Shown here in pieces: positions 49,928 through 58,008 of a stretch of DNA of 64,000 nucleotides. Each line of letters begins with the position of its first letter. Position 1 is the first letter of the stretch. This DNA comes from Thalassorhabdus alkalitolerans. Lineage in GTDB: Bacteria > Bacillota > Bacilli > Bacillales > Marinococcaceae. Under the pieces are notes generated by a model, which worked only from the letters and a program-made list of their open reading frames with translations, searched no databases and was not told where the DNA came from. A program made the position numbers and the translations under genes. The DNA lies in the NCBI RefSeq assembly GCF_042656585.1, contig NZ_JBHSPG010000022.1; one strand, 5' to 3'.

Positions 49928-51223
49928 TCAGGCTCCCGTATTGGAAGAGTTGAATGCAGTAGTATTTGTGTTTGTCGGCTGGAAAGATTCTGGATAACCA
50001 TATCCTCCGTGTTCACTGATATCAAGGCCCATGATTTCCTCTTCTTCAGAAACTCTGAGTCCGCCTGTAAGGCCGCGAGTGATAAGAAGCAGGATATAAG
50101 AAGCTACAAAAGCGAATACCCCGCAGGCTAGAACACTGATCGCCTGAACGCCAAGCTGAGTCAGCCCCCCGCCATAGAACAGACCTGCATTTCCTCCATT
50201 CATTTCAGCAAGTGCCGGAGTTGCAAAAAATCCCGTTGAAAGCGTACCCCAAATCCCTGCAATCCCGTGTACAGATAAGGCAAAGATCGGGTCATCAATA
50301 CCTAATTTCTCCATAAGTTTCATGCTGTAGAAGACAAGAATCCCTGCAATTAAACCAATAACAAGTGCAGCCCACGGATCGACAAACGCACACGATGCTG
50401 TAATAGCTACTAAGCCTGCTAATGCACCGTTCAGCATTGTAGGTACATCCGGCTTGCCAATGGCAATCCACGCAATAATCATCGCAGCTACAGCACCAGC
50501 AGCGGCACCTAGTTGAGTGTTAAGAGCAACGAAGCCAAAGAATGCATCATCCACACCTAATGTACTTCCAGCATTGAAACCAAACCAGCCTACCCATAAG
50601 AGAAGCACACCTAATGCGGTAAACACCTGGTTGTGACCTGCTAGTTCGTTAGCAGAGCCATCTTTATTAAATTTCCCAATACGAGGCTTAAGTAAAATAG
50701 TTGCTGCCAAGGCCCCCATTGCTCCTGTTAAATGGACAACTGTTGAACCGGCAAAGTCCTGCTTGCCAAGTCCTCCGATCCAGCCGTCTCCCCAGATCCA
50801 GTGAGCAACTACCGGGTATACTAACGCGGAAAATAGAACGGCGAATATGATATAAACGGAAAGCTTTGCTCTTTCAGCAAATCCCCCGAATGCAATTGTA
50901 AGAGCAATTGCCGCAAATGCTAATTGGAAGATAAAATCTACTGATCCTGCTAAACCATCAAATACTGTTGTAAAATCGCCAAAGAAGAAATCAGATGTTC
51001 CAATAAAACCTCCGGCACTCGTGCCGTAAATTAGTCCATACCCCACAGCCCAAAAAATGATTGAGGCTATTCCCAGAGTAAAAATTGTTTTACCGGCAAT
51101 ATGACCGGCATTTTTCATTCGAGTAGATCCTGCTTCGAGAAGAATAAATCCACCTTGCATTAAAATAACGAGAATAAATGCAATCAAAATCCACAAATTA
51201 TTCATTAAAAATACTGGATCCAT
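49928..51223 (-). CDS. amtB: Ammonium transporter AmtB/NrgA
   Basis: Membrane channel for ammonia/ammonium, about eleven helices, 431 aa. Family segments are visible: FILLEAGSTRMKNAGHIAGKTIFTLGI, IWGDGWIGGLGKQDFAGSTVVHLTGAMGALAATILLKPRIG, LLWVGWFGFNAGSTLG, IYGTSAG-type text and DDPIFALSVHGIAGIWGTLSTGFF with the twin-histidine pore regions (VVHLTG and SVHGIAG). An acidic cytosolic tail (EEEEIMGLDISEHGGYGYP) is present, the usual GlnK contact region. First gene of a three-gene operon with an NTase and an exonuclease. No glnK/nrgB PII gene follows, unlike B. subtilis nrgAB. Confidence 0.95.
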   Translation of the reverse strand: MDPVFLMNNLWILIAFILVILMQGGFILLEAGSTRMKNAGHIAGKTIFTLGIASIIFWAVGYGLIYGTSAGGFIGTSDFFFGDFTTVFDGLAGSVDFIFQLAFAAIALTIAFGGFAERAKLSVYIIFAVLFSALVYPVVAHWIWGDGWIGGLGKQDFAGSTVVHLTGAMGALAATILLKPRIGKFNKDGSANELAGHNQVFTALGVLLLWVGWFGFNAGSTLGVDDAFFGFVALNTQLGAAAGAVAAMIIAWIAIGKPDVPTMLNGALAGLVAITASCAFVDPWAALVIGLIAGILVFYSMKLMEKLGIDDPIFALSVHGIAGIWGTLSTGFFATPALAEMNGGNAGLFYGGGLTQLGVQAISVLACGVFAFVASYILLLITRGLTGGLRVSEEEEIMGLDISEHGGYGYPESFQPTNTNTTAFNSSNTGA

Positions 51224-51254
51224 CTTTTTTCCCCCTTCTCCTAATCAGAGTTGA

Positions 51255-51271
51255 CGTTAACTTAGTTAACA
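51255..51271 (-). promoter_or_regulatory. Second GlnR/TnrA-like box near amtB
   Basis: TGTTAACTAAGTTAACG fits TGTNAN7TNACA except for the last base and lies at about +18 of the predicted start, where a repressor would act. It is also a GTTAAC palindrome. Confidence 0.45.
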
Positions 51272-51287
51272 TCTTTCGTTAATCCTT

Positions 51288-51338
51288 ATTTTACTCTTTC
51301 ACACGTAGTAATCTACATTTGCGTAAGATAATCTAACA
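51288..51338 (-). promoter_or_regulatory. TnrA/GlnR-type box and promoter of amtB
   Basis: TGTTAGATTATCTTACG (51338-51322) matches 11 of the 13 fixed positions of the B. subtilis TnrA consensus TGTNANATTTTNTNACA. A -10 TAAAAT (51293-51288) follows; the predicted start at 51281 puts the box centre at -49, as in nrgAB, and the -35 is weak, as expected for an activated promoter. Confidence 0.55.
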
Positions 51339-51455
51339 CATTATCTTCATTGAATTTCCATCGTATTTGATTATTCTAAATTTTAAAAATCCATAGTTTA
51401 AGTTCACTTTGACAATGGTAGAGAATAATAAGGATTTTTAAAGGGGGAGATCATC

Positions 51456-52337
51456 TTGAGAAAATCCACTCGTATTCTTGCACCGGTTCTAGCCTCAGGA
51501 GTTGTGTTTGGTGTTTCAGGATTCTCTGCTCATGCTGCCACTGTCACTGTTGAGCCTGGCGATACACTTTGGAGTATTGCCCAAGCAGAAAGAGTAAGCG
51601 TATCGGACTTACAAGCCATTAATAACGGCCTTGACCCTTACAATCTTCAACCCGGCACCATGATTAATCTAAATGAACAATCAGATTCTACTGGAAGCCA
51701 TACTGTTCAAGAGGGGGAAACCTTTTACAGCATTGCATCCCAGTATGAAGGTGTCAGTGCTCAGCAACTAATGGAGAAGAACTCTGACCTTGATCCTTAC
51801 AACCTTCAGCCTGGCACTACTGTTCTTATTGAAAACGACTCTGAATCCGCCCGGGAAACAGCAGATCAAGTTGTTACCCATTTGCAAAGTCAGGATATGG
51901 AAGCCGTTTCTTCTTATATACACCCTGATGATGGTGTACGCTTCAGCCCTTATGCTTTTGTAGACCAGGAAAATGACCAGGTGTTTTCTTCTGAAGAAGT
52001 GGAAAATTTATGGCACGATGAAACAGAGTACCTGTGGGGAAACTATGATGGAAGCGGTCATCCTATTGAATATACTTTTTCTGAATATTACGAGGAATTT
52101 GTGTATAACAGAGATTATGCTCATGCAGAAGAGGTAGCTGTTGATGAAAGACAAGGACCAGGAAATACAATTGACAATACCGGCGATGTATACCCTGACG
52201 CTACAGTCGTAGAATATCACTTTCCTTCCAGCGGGGAATATCAAGGAATGGACTGGGACAGCCTTAGGCTGGCTATGGTTCAGGAGAACGGCGAATGGTA
52301 TGTAGTCGGTATCATTAATGACGAGTGGACCATATAA
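51456..52337 (+). CDS. Secreted protein with two LysM domains and a C-terminal domain of unknown fold
   Basis: A 293-aa exported protein. Residues 1-28 are a signal peptide ending AHAA. LysM domain 1 is about 29-72 (TVEPGDTLWSIAQAERVSVSDLQAIN..YNLQPGTMINL) and LysM 2 about 77-125 (HTVQEGETFYSIASQYEGVSAQQLMEKN..YNLQPGTTVLI); LysM binds peptidoglycan. Residues 128-293 are an acidic domain ending GMDWDSLRLAMVQENGEWYVVGIINDEWTI, a pattern I have seen at the end of various secreted proteins but cannot name. TTG start after GGGGGAG. Likely cell-wall associated. Confidence 0.82.
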   Translation: MRKSTRILAPVLASGVVFGVSGFSAHAATVTVEPGDTLWSIAQAERVSVSDLQAINNGLDPYNLQPGTMINLNEQSDSTGSHTVQEGETFYSIASQYEGVSAQQLMEKNSDLDPYNLQPGTTVLIENDSESARETADQVVTHLQSQDMEAVSSYIHPDDGVRFSPYAFVDQENDQVFSSEEVENLWHDETEYLWGNYDGSGHPIEYTFSEYYEEFVYNRDYAHAEEVAVDERQGPGNTIDNTGDVYPDATVVEYHFPSSGEYQGMDWDSLRLAMVQENGEWYVVGIINDEWTI

Positions 52338-52476
52338 ATCACACAGCTTTTACGGGGATACCCGTTTTGTTCACTTTTATACTTTTATGAACAGACCGCA
52401 AAGCATTAACTCAAAGAAGGCTGCCCCCAGTCCGCTGGAGGCAGCCTTACCTTGTATTTTTATTTACGGGTGATGA

Positions 52477-52905
52477 TTAGGCAAAGGGATCGTCGTCATC
52501 CATTTCTAAATTGGACCAGCTTTCATCTTGCCCGTCACTTTCTTCCTGTTCCACTTCTTCGTATGCCTTTTCTTGTTCTTCCTCTTCTTCATCAAGGAGA
52601 ATGGGTAACTTTTTTTCCGGTGGTTCCTTTTCTTCATAAGAAGGAAAATACTTCAGGTTCGAAAAGGAGGAACTATGTTCACTTGCAGCAGCCGTTTCGT
52701 CTAGTGAAAAGTTGATCTTTCTGGGAAGAATTTCAGCTACGTCCATGTTACCTGTCTGCTTATAAAGTTCTTTCGCTGCATACAAAAAAAAGTTAGAAAG
52801 ATCAGACTGTTTGTTAATCCACTCAAGCATTTCAGGCGAGACATCCCTATTTATATATATGGTAGCTCTTTCACCTTGTTGGTACTGCTTTTTTCGCCTG
52901 CTCAT
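52477..52905 (-). CDS. parR: ParR-like centromere-binding adaptor
   Basis: A 142-aa protein with an N-terminal ribbon-helix-helix type segment (RATIYINRDVSPEMLEWINKQSDLSNFFLYAAKELYKQ, residues about 13-50), then a linker and a strongly acidic C-terminal tail (DEEEEEQEKAYEEVEQEESDG...). ParR adaptors bind centromere repeats through the RHH region and grip ParM filament ends with the C-terminus. AGGAGCC precedes the ATG. It lies 11 bp after parM in the same direction, as usual for parMR operons. Confidence 0.75.
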   Translation of the reverse strand: MSRRKKQYQQGERATIYINRDVSPEMLEWINKQSDLSNFFLYAAKELYKQTGNMDVAEILPRKINFSLDETAAASEHSSSFSNLKYFPSYEEKEPPEKKLPILLDEEEEEQEKAYEEVEQEESDGQDESWSNLEMDDDDPFA

Positions 52906-52916
52906 TTTTTAGGCTC

Positions 52917-54119
52917 CTAGTTGTTTTTCTTTTTGTTAAAAGAATTATTAGCCGAACTGGCTGTTTCCACTCCTAATTCCTTTTCTTTTTGCTGAGTAAA
53001 ACGAGGAGAGCAAGTATAAACTAACAGACCGCGTGCATTCACATATAATGGATCCTTTAAAAAGGTTACATTTACCATTCTGTCTTTACTTCTTAAAATA
53101 CTTTGGAGATTCTCTTTAAGGACTGCAGCTCCTCCGCCGTAAATAAATACATAGGGGTCATCTTTCATATCGTCGATCTTGTTTATGATTGCCTGACTAA
53201 TTAACTTAGAAAGCTGCATGAGCCCTGTTTTTGATTCTTCTCTTAATGCGCTGTGCCTTGGATGCTCTGTGTCAAAATAAATTTCATTAAACTCAGCAAT
53301 TGAATCTATGCTCTTTCTAGGGTTTTTCCGATTCCATCGTTTAATAATTTCAGAGATTGCATGTTTCACTCCATACCCAAGTCCTTCAGAAAGCTTTGGA
53401 TTAAACTTCACGCCTTCTGTTACAACAATTTCAGTCGTTCCTGAACCAATATCAAAATGAAGAAGTGTTTTATCGGCGAAATTCACCTTTGCTACTCTTC
53501 CGTCAGCCTCTACCTTTCTTTCCGTGAGTTTGCCATTTTCATCATACACTACACCCCAGGCTGCGGATGCTCCTTCAGGCAGGCATTTGCAGTATTGTAT
53601 TTTTATAACTACTTTTACATTGCGCCCCGAAGGGTGGTGATAAATAACTTCATGTGTTCCTGTATATCGAGCTGAGTTATGAGCTGCGCTTTCCTTTGTA
53701 ATGGTGCTGACAGGAAGAGCTACAGACAGATCGTAGGTTACATCAATATGGTTGCGGTCCTCATTTTCTTTCTCTTTCATTGCTGAAATAGCCAGACCTG
53801 CTAACGTTACAATGACTGGTATTTCATCTTTTGACTTATCAGATTTCTTTTCAAGTTCCAACGCATCTAAATTTTCATCGATTACTTTATTTCCGATTGC
53901 ATATCTCAGGCCATTTTCTGAGAGGGCTTTTGAATTAATTGTTACATCAATATTATTAAGTAAATCTTCCTTAGGAATGTCCTCTAAATCCATCAACTCA
54001 GTCGTTTCTCCCATATAAAGAGAGTAAACAGTAGGTATGTTAATAGGTTCTTTATCTTTCACCCATAGTTTCAGGCTGTTATTACCAGCATCGGCTCCCG
54101 CTTTTAATAGTTGTGTCAT
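52917..54119 (-). CDS. parM: ParM/StbA-family actin-like ATPase
   Basis: A 400-aa bacterial actin. Phosphate loop 1 is LLKAGADAGNNSLKLW near the start; phosphate loop 2 is LLHFDIGSGTTEIVV near residue 220, and the adenosine motif is FIYGGGAAVLKENL near 340. The length and the pattern fit ParM/StbA plasmid-segregation actins and not MreB/Mbl. Forms a filament that pushes ParR-bound DNA apart. GAAGGAG precedes the ATG. The iteron array lies directly upstream, which is the place of the centromere and promoter in parMRC. Confidence 0.85.
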   Translation of the reverse strand: MTQLLKAGADAGNNSLKLWVKDKEPINIPTVYSLYMGETTELMDLEDIPKEDLLNNIDVTINSKALSENGLRYAIGNKVIDENLDALELEKKSDKSKDEIPVIVTLAGLAISAMKEKENEDRNHIDVTYDLSVALPVSTITKESAAHNSARYTGTHEVIYHHPSGRNVKVVIKIQYCKCLPEGASAAWGVVYDENGKLTERKVEADGRVAKVNFADKTLLHFDIGSGTTEIVVTEGVKFNPKLSEGLGYGVKHAISEIIKRWNRKNPRKSIDSIAEFNEIYFDTEHPRHSALREESKTGLMQLSKLISQAIINKIDDMKDDPYVFIYGGGAAVLKENLQSILRSKDRMVNVTFLKDPLYVNARGLLVYTCSPRFTQQKEKELGVETASSANNSFNKKKNN

Positions 54120-54201
54120 GAATCCAACAACTCCTTCAATTAGTGATAATTTCCAAGGTACATATATATTCTATCAAACGGAAGCCCTTAGTCAATAGGG
54201 T

Positions 54202-54440
54202 TTAATACATAGTTAGCACATTGTTAATACAATGTAATACATTTGACAACCACTTCCCATTTTTGAAATGTAATACATTATCATACACTCACTATTACTT
54301 TGTAATACATTGTAATACATTTTAATACAAAGTGTAATACAATATATTACTTTATAATATTAAGTAATATTTGATAGTATCCATTAATTACCACTGCATA
54401 AAAACGTATAAAATATTATTAAGTTATACTTTGTATTACA
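54202..54440. repeat. Iteron array, candidate centromere (parC) of the parMR system
   Basis: TGTAATACAT occurs four times exactly (54233, 54269, 54301, 54311); TGTAATACAA is at 54333; TTAATACA variants are at 54202, 54224 and 54322; an inverted copy (TTGTATTACA) is at 54431. Flanks carry further TATTAC/GTAATA half-copies to about 54490. These direct repeats sit between parM and gpx with no other gene. Confidence 0.75.
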
Positions 54441-54587
54441 TTATTCACACAAAATAATATCAGGTATTAATTTGTATTAGTTTGTAATAATCGCAGTTTA
54501 TCCTCTTCCTATTGAATGGAGGTTTTGAGAAAACAACAGACGGGAAGATTTGGTACTAGAATTGTTTCTAGGGAGGTATGGAATCAT

Positions 54588-55082
54588 ATGTCTACACTCT
54601 ACACTATCGATGTGAAACGAGCAGATGGAACAGAAAAAAGCTTAGCAGAGTATAAAGGCGACGTGTTGCTGATTGTAAACGTAGCTTCTGAATGTGGCTA
54701 TACGCCACAGTACGAGCAGCTAGAAGAAATTTATCAACAGTACCATAAAAGAGGCTTTCATGTATTAGGCTTTCCTTCTAATGACTTCGGCGGTCAAGAA
54801 CCAGGAAGCATTGATCAAATCCAAAATTTCTGCCAAAGTAACTACGGCGTCAGTTTTGAAGTCTTTGATAAGGTTCATGCGAAAGGTGGAAACAAGCATC
54901 CACTTTATGAATGGCTGATTGATAAAACGGACCCTGATGGAGGCATTGATTGGAACTTTGAGAAGTTTGTCATATCACGAGACGGAGAAATTCTCGGAAG
55001 CTTTAAAAGCGATGTAAAGCCTGATGACCCGCAAATTACTGGTATGATTGAAGCAGGACTTGAGCAGCCTGTAAATAAGTAA
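54588..55082 (+). CDS. Glutathione peroxidase-family thiol peroxidase
   Basis: A 164-aa peroxidase of the GPx family (BsaA type), which reduces hydroperoxides using thioredoxin-like donors. The peroxidatic Cys is in NVASECGYTPQY, with Gln in DFGGQEPGS and Trp-Asn in IDWNFEKFV completing the catalytic tetrad; Cys replaces selenocysteine. A second cysteine in IQNFCQSNYG may be the resolving one. The ATG at 54588 follows GGGAGGT; the frame extends upstream to 54516 without family similarity. Confidence 0.9.
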   Translation: MSTLYTIDVKRADGTEKSLAEYKGDVLLIVNVASECGYTPQYEQLEEIYQQYHKRGFHVLGFPSNDFGGQEPGSIDQIQNFCQSNYGVSFEVFDKVHAKGGNKHPLYEWLIDKTDPDGGIDWNFEKFVISRDGEILGSFKSDVKPDDPQITGMIEAGLEQPVNK

Positions 55083-55095
55083 TTAAGTAATAAAG

Positions 55096-55140
55096 AAAGG
55101 GACTGTACTCAAGAGGTTTACTTTTGAGACAGTCCCTTCC
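55096..55140. terminator. Bidirectional terminator
   Basis: AAGGGACTGT and CTCAAGAG pair with CTTTTGAG and ACAGTCCCTT around GTTTA; between convergent gpx and the radical SAM gene. Confidence 0.8.
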
Positions 55141-55962
55141 TTATGGCAAAAACCCTTCCTGACTAATAAAAATCCTGCTTTTCTTTACTTGCTTTTCAAG
55201 CTGTTTAAGAAAATGAGAAAGACATTCAGGAGAATACCACTCTCCGTACCCATGTTTGTGATACAGCTCCGGTATTTTCAGCTTCTTTGTACGTCTTCCA
55301 CCGCTCCCATCACCAAGAAAGTAATCATCAACCACTACCCTCTCTCCAATTTCCCCAAGAAGCGCTGGGAAACGTGGTGAATGGGGAAGAAGAGGAGAGA
55401 CAGCAATTTGAACAGGAATATTATGTTGCTGTAAGATCTGTATCGCTTTTAACCTTCCCGAAATAGGTGGAGCCTGCGGTGTAATGGCTTTTCTGACACT
55501 TTCCTCATCTGTTTCCATACTAACACTGACCCTTACTCTGTTCTCGAGTTTTTTGATAAGATCTATGTCTCTCAGTACTAATGGGCTTCTTGTTTGAATC
55601 AGTAAAAAATCGGGAGGATCTTCGGTCAATACCCTAAGCAGCATGCGAGTTATCCTTTCCCTGGCCTCGGCGGGCTGGTAGGGATCGGTACTGGAAGACA
55701 TAAAAATCCGGACATTCTGCTTCTTTTTTTCACGGGTAAGTTCCTTACGAAGCATTTCCGCTGACTCTTCCTTTACCTCGACCCATGTTCCCCATTCTCC
55801 CTCTCTGAACAGATTTACAGGCATTTGCCTTACATAGCAGTATGAGCAGGCAAAAGAGCAGCCAATGTAAGGATTTAAGGAATGGCTGTAGCCTTTTAAG
55901 AATCCACTGGCTGGTGTAAGAAGACGAGACGGCTTTTTATGCGTGACATTTAACTTTGTCAT
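55141..55962 (-). CDS. SPL-family radical SAM protein
   Basis: A 273-aa radical SAM protein of the spore photoproduct lyase-related (Rv2578c/SplB-like) family. The [4Fe-4S] motif is CSFACSYCYVRQMP (CxxxCxxC) near residue 34; SSSTDPYQPAEARERITR and LIQTRSPLVLRDIDLI are further family marks. Unlike true SplB (about 340 aa) it is shorter, so the DNA-repair role is not certain; many such proteins are uncharacterised. It lies in line with an aldo-keto reductase and ung, and shares direction with them. Confidence 0.78.
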   Translation of the reverse strand: MTKLNVTHKKPSRLLTPASGFLKGYSHSLNPYIGCSFACSYCYVRQMPVNLFREGEWGTWVEVKEESAEMLRKELTREKKKQNVRIFMSSSTDPYQPAEARERITRMLLRVLTEDPPDFLLIQTRSPLVLRDIDLIKKLENRVRVSVSMETDEESVRKAITPQAPPISGRLKAIQILQQHNIPVQIAVSPLLPHSPRFPALLGEIGERVVVDDYFLGDGSGGRRTKKLKIPELYHKHGYGEWYSPECLSHFLKQLEKQVKKSRIFISQEGFLP

Positions 55963-55972
55963 TTACTGCTCA

Positions 55973-56815
55973 TCAGCCCTGCATATCATCATAAGGAAAT
56001 TCATCAGGATGATAACCGTAGCGGTGGTTTTCATTCAAGTCGTCAATAGAGCTTACATCCTCAGGATCAAGTGAAAAATTAAACACCTCAAAATTGTCTC
56101 TGATTCTCTCTGGTGTCACTGACTTTGGAATCGTTGCCACCTCGTGCTCAAGGCACCATCTAATTAACACCTGAGCAGGTGTTTTATTATATTTTTCAGC
56201 AATATTCTGGATAACGGAGTGACTGAGAAGGTTCCCTTTTCCCAGCGGCCTCCATGCCTCTACCTGAATACGATGACTATTACAAAACTCAAGGAGGTCC
56301 TTTTGGAAAAGTCGAGGATGAAATTCAATCTGATTAACCATTGGTTTTACAGAAGCTTGCTTTAAAAGCTTCTCGAGGTGGTGTTGCTGGAAATTGCTCA
56401 CGCCTATCGCTCTTACCTTCCCCTGCTTATAAAGCTCTTCTAAAGCCTTCCAGGTCTCTTCAAATTTACCGGGTACAGGCCAATGGATTAAATATAAATC
56501 AATTGTGTCCACTTCAAGGTTTCTTCTGCTTCTTTCAAAAGCCTGAAGGGTTTCCTCGTATCCTTGTTCATCATTCCATACTTTTGTAGTAATAAATACG
56601 TCTTCTCTTGAAATACCACTTTCTCTAATTCCTTCTCCTACTCCTCTTTCGTTTCCATAAAAAGAGGCAGTATCAATCCCTCGGTAACCATGTTGTAAAG
56701 CTGTTGTTACAGCATTTTTCACTTCCTCCCCTTCTTCTGCCTGATAAACACCAAGACCAACCCAGGGCATGTTGGTGCCGTTATGAAGGGTAGTGTAAAA
56801 TTTATCTCTTTTCAT
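55973..56815 (-). CDS. Aldo/keto reductase
   Basis: A 280-aa NADPH-dependent AKR reducing carbonyl compounds. The catalytic tetrad is Asp-Tyr in GYRGIDTASFYGNERGVGE, Lys in FITTKVWNDEQ and His in LYLIHWPVPGKFEE; NADPH binding is in IPKSVTPERIRDNFEVF. It is related to YtbE/YvgN of Bacillus, which detoxify methylglyoxal and similar aldehydes. The ATG at 56815 is six bases after GGGAGG. It overlaps the end of ung by 14 bp, so the two are translationally coupled. Confidence 0.9.
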   Translation of the reverse strand: MKRDKFYTTLHNGTNMPWVGLGVYQAEEGEEVKNAVTTALQHGYRGIDTASFYGNERGVGEGIRESGISREDVFITTKVWNDEQGYEETLQAFERSRRNLEVDTIDLYLIHWPVPGKFEETWKALEELYKQGKVRAIGVSNFQQHHLEKLLKQASVKPMVNQIEFHPRLFQKDLLEFCNSHRIQVEAWRPLGKGNLLSHSVIQNIAEKYNKTPAQVLIRWCLEHEVATIPKSVTPERIRDNFEVFNFSLDPEDVSSIDDLNENHRYGYHPDEFPYDDMQG

Positions 56816-57497
56816 CAAGATCCTCCCTTGCAGGAATAGACCAGTTGATTTCCGGCCGGCCTGCTTTTGCTAAAAACTCATTGGCCTGTGAAAAAGGCTT
56901 GCTTCCAAAAAAGCCTCTTTTGGCTGAAAAAGGGCTTGGGTGGGGAGATTTTATAATTAAATGATGCTCGTTGGTAATCAAATCTTCTTTGGCTTGAGCA
57001 TTTTTTCCCCACAAGATAAACACAACCGGTTCTTTTTTTTCATTTACGTGCCGTATCACTTCATTGGTGAAATGCTCCCATCCTTTTCCATGATGAGAAT
57101 TAGGTTCACCTCCACGGACCGTTAGAACCGCGTTGAGTAAAAGCACACCTTCCTCTGCCCAGGAAGTCAAACAGCCATGATCAGGAGCCGGATATCCAAG
57201 GTCCTCCTCAAGCTCCTTATAGATGTTTTTTAAGGATGGGGGGATAGTTACCCCTGGCTGCACCGAAAAACTAAGACCATGAGCCTGATTAGGGCCATGA
57301 TAAGGATCCTGCCCCAGGATCACTGCTTTCGTATTTTCATAAGTTGTGTGGTGCAGGGCATTATAAATGTCATCCATAGGTGGATAAACTGTGTTGGTTT
57401 CGTATTCTTTTTTCAAAAATTCTCTCAGCTCCACATAATACGGCTTAGAAAATTCATTCTCTAAGCGGAGAGCCCAATCATTGTGCAGAATGCTCAT
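56802..57497 (-). CDS. ung: Uracil-DNA glycosylase
   Basis: Removes uracil from DNA in base excision repair. A 231-aa family-1 enzyme. Motif A is VILGQDPYHGPNQAHGLSF (Asp activating water), motif B LLNAVLTVRGGEPNSH, and the uracil-binding HPSPFS loop IKSPHPSPFSAKRGFFG. Length and layout match B. subtilis Ung (ywdG), which lies in the same neighbourhood. The stop overlaps the start of the aldo-keto reductase gene. Confidence 0.96.
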   Translation of the reverse strand: MSILHNDWALRLENEFSKPYYVELREFLKKEYETNTVYPPMDDIYNALHHTTYENTKAVILGQDPYHGPNQAHGLSFSVQPGVTIPPSLKNIYKELEEDLGYPAPDHGCLTSWAEEGVLLLNAVLTVRGGEPNSHHGKGWEHFTNEVIRHVNEKKEPVVFILWGKNAQAKEDLITNEHHLIIKSPHPSPFSAKRGFFGSKPFSQANEFLAKAGRPEINWSIPAREDLDEKR

Positions 57498-57579
57498 GTT
57501 CTTCCCCCTTCTAGCATGGGTGATGAATTCATTGTAGCATAGTAGCCAGGATATAAAGAAAATAGAGGTGAACGTAACG

Positions 57580-57861
57580 GTGACAGAAAATAAAACACAG
57601 CAACAAAACCACTTAAATGGACAAGCATTAGCATCTTTAGTTACTGGCCTGTTAGCAGGAGCATTTATGCTTGTTGTTCCCCTGCTGGGACTCCTATTAG
57701 GAGCAGCAGGGATGATTCTCGGCTCTATTTCCCTCGCTAAAATAAAGAAAAACCAGGAAAGCGGCTTGATACTTGCCCTTTTAGGCCTAGTAACCAGTGT
57801 TCTTGCTGTTTTGTTTTTTATCAGTATTTTAGTTATTGGCTTACTCCTGAGGCAGGGTTAA
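57580..57861 (+). CDS. DUF4190 small membrane protein
   Basis: A 93-aa protein with two hydrophobic helices (about 20-48 and 60-88) separated by ISLAKIKKNQESG, the DUF4190 pattern (GxxLGxxALxxI.....G); function unknown. The GTG at 57580 is eight bases after GAGGTGA; the GTG at 57568 is part of that site. A single gene, diverging from ung. Confidence 0.72.
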   Translation: MTENKTQQQNHLNGQALASLVTGLLAGAFMLVVPLLGLLLGAAGMILGSISLAKIKKNQESGLILALLGLVTSVLAVLFFISILVIGLLLRQG

Positions 57862-58008
57862 ATAAAACCAGGCTAATTTTCCATTCATTGTAATCCTGAC
57901 TTCTTTACGGGAAGTGTAGCCCTGACAGTTGTATTTTTTTGTAAATTTAATAGATAATTATTCCTGATTCGTTGATACTTTGTTACTATGAAAATGGGAG
58001 GTGCACAT

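Noticed and set aside
51401..51430. Promoter for the LysM gene at TTGACA 51409
   Set aside because: A good -35, but no acceptable -10 lies 16-18 bp downstream.
54202..54490. CRISPR-like repeat array
   Set aside because: Units are 10 bp and unevenly spaced without 30-bp spacers; upstream position to parM fits a centromere.
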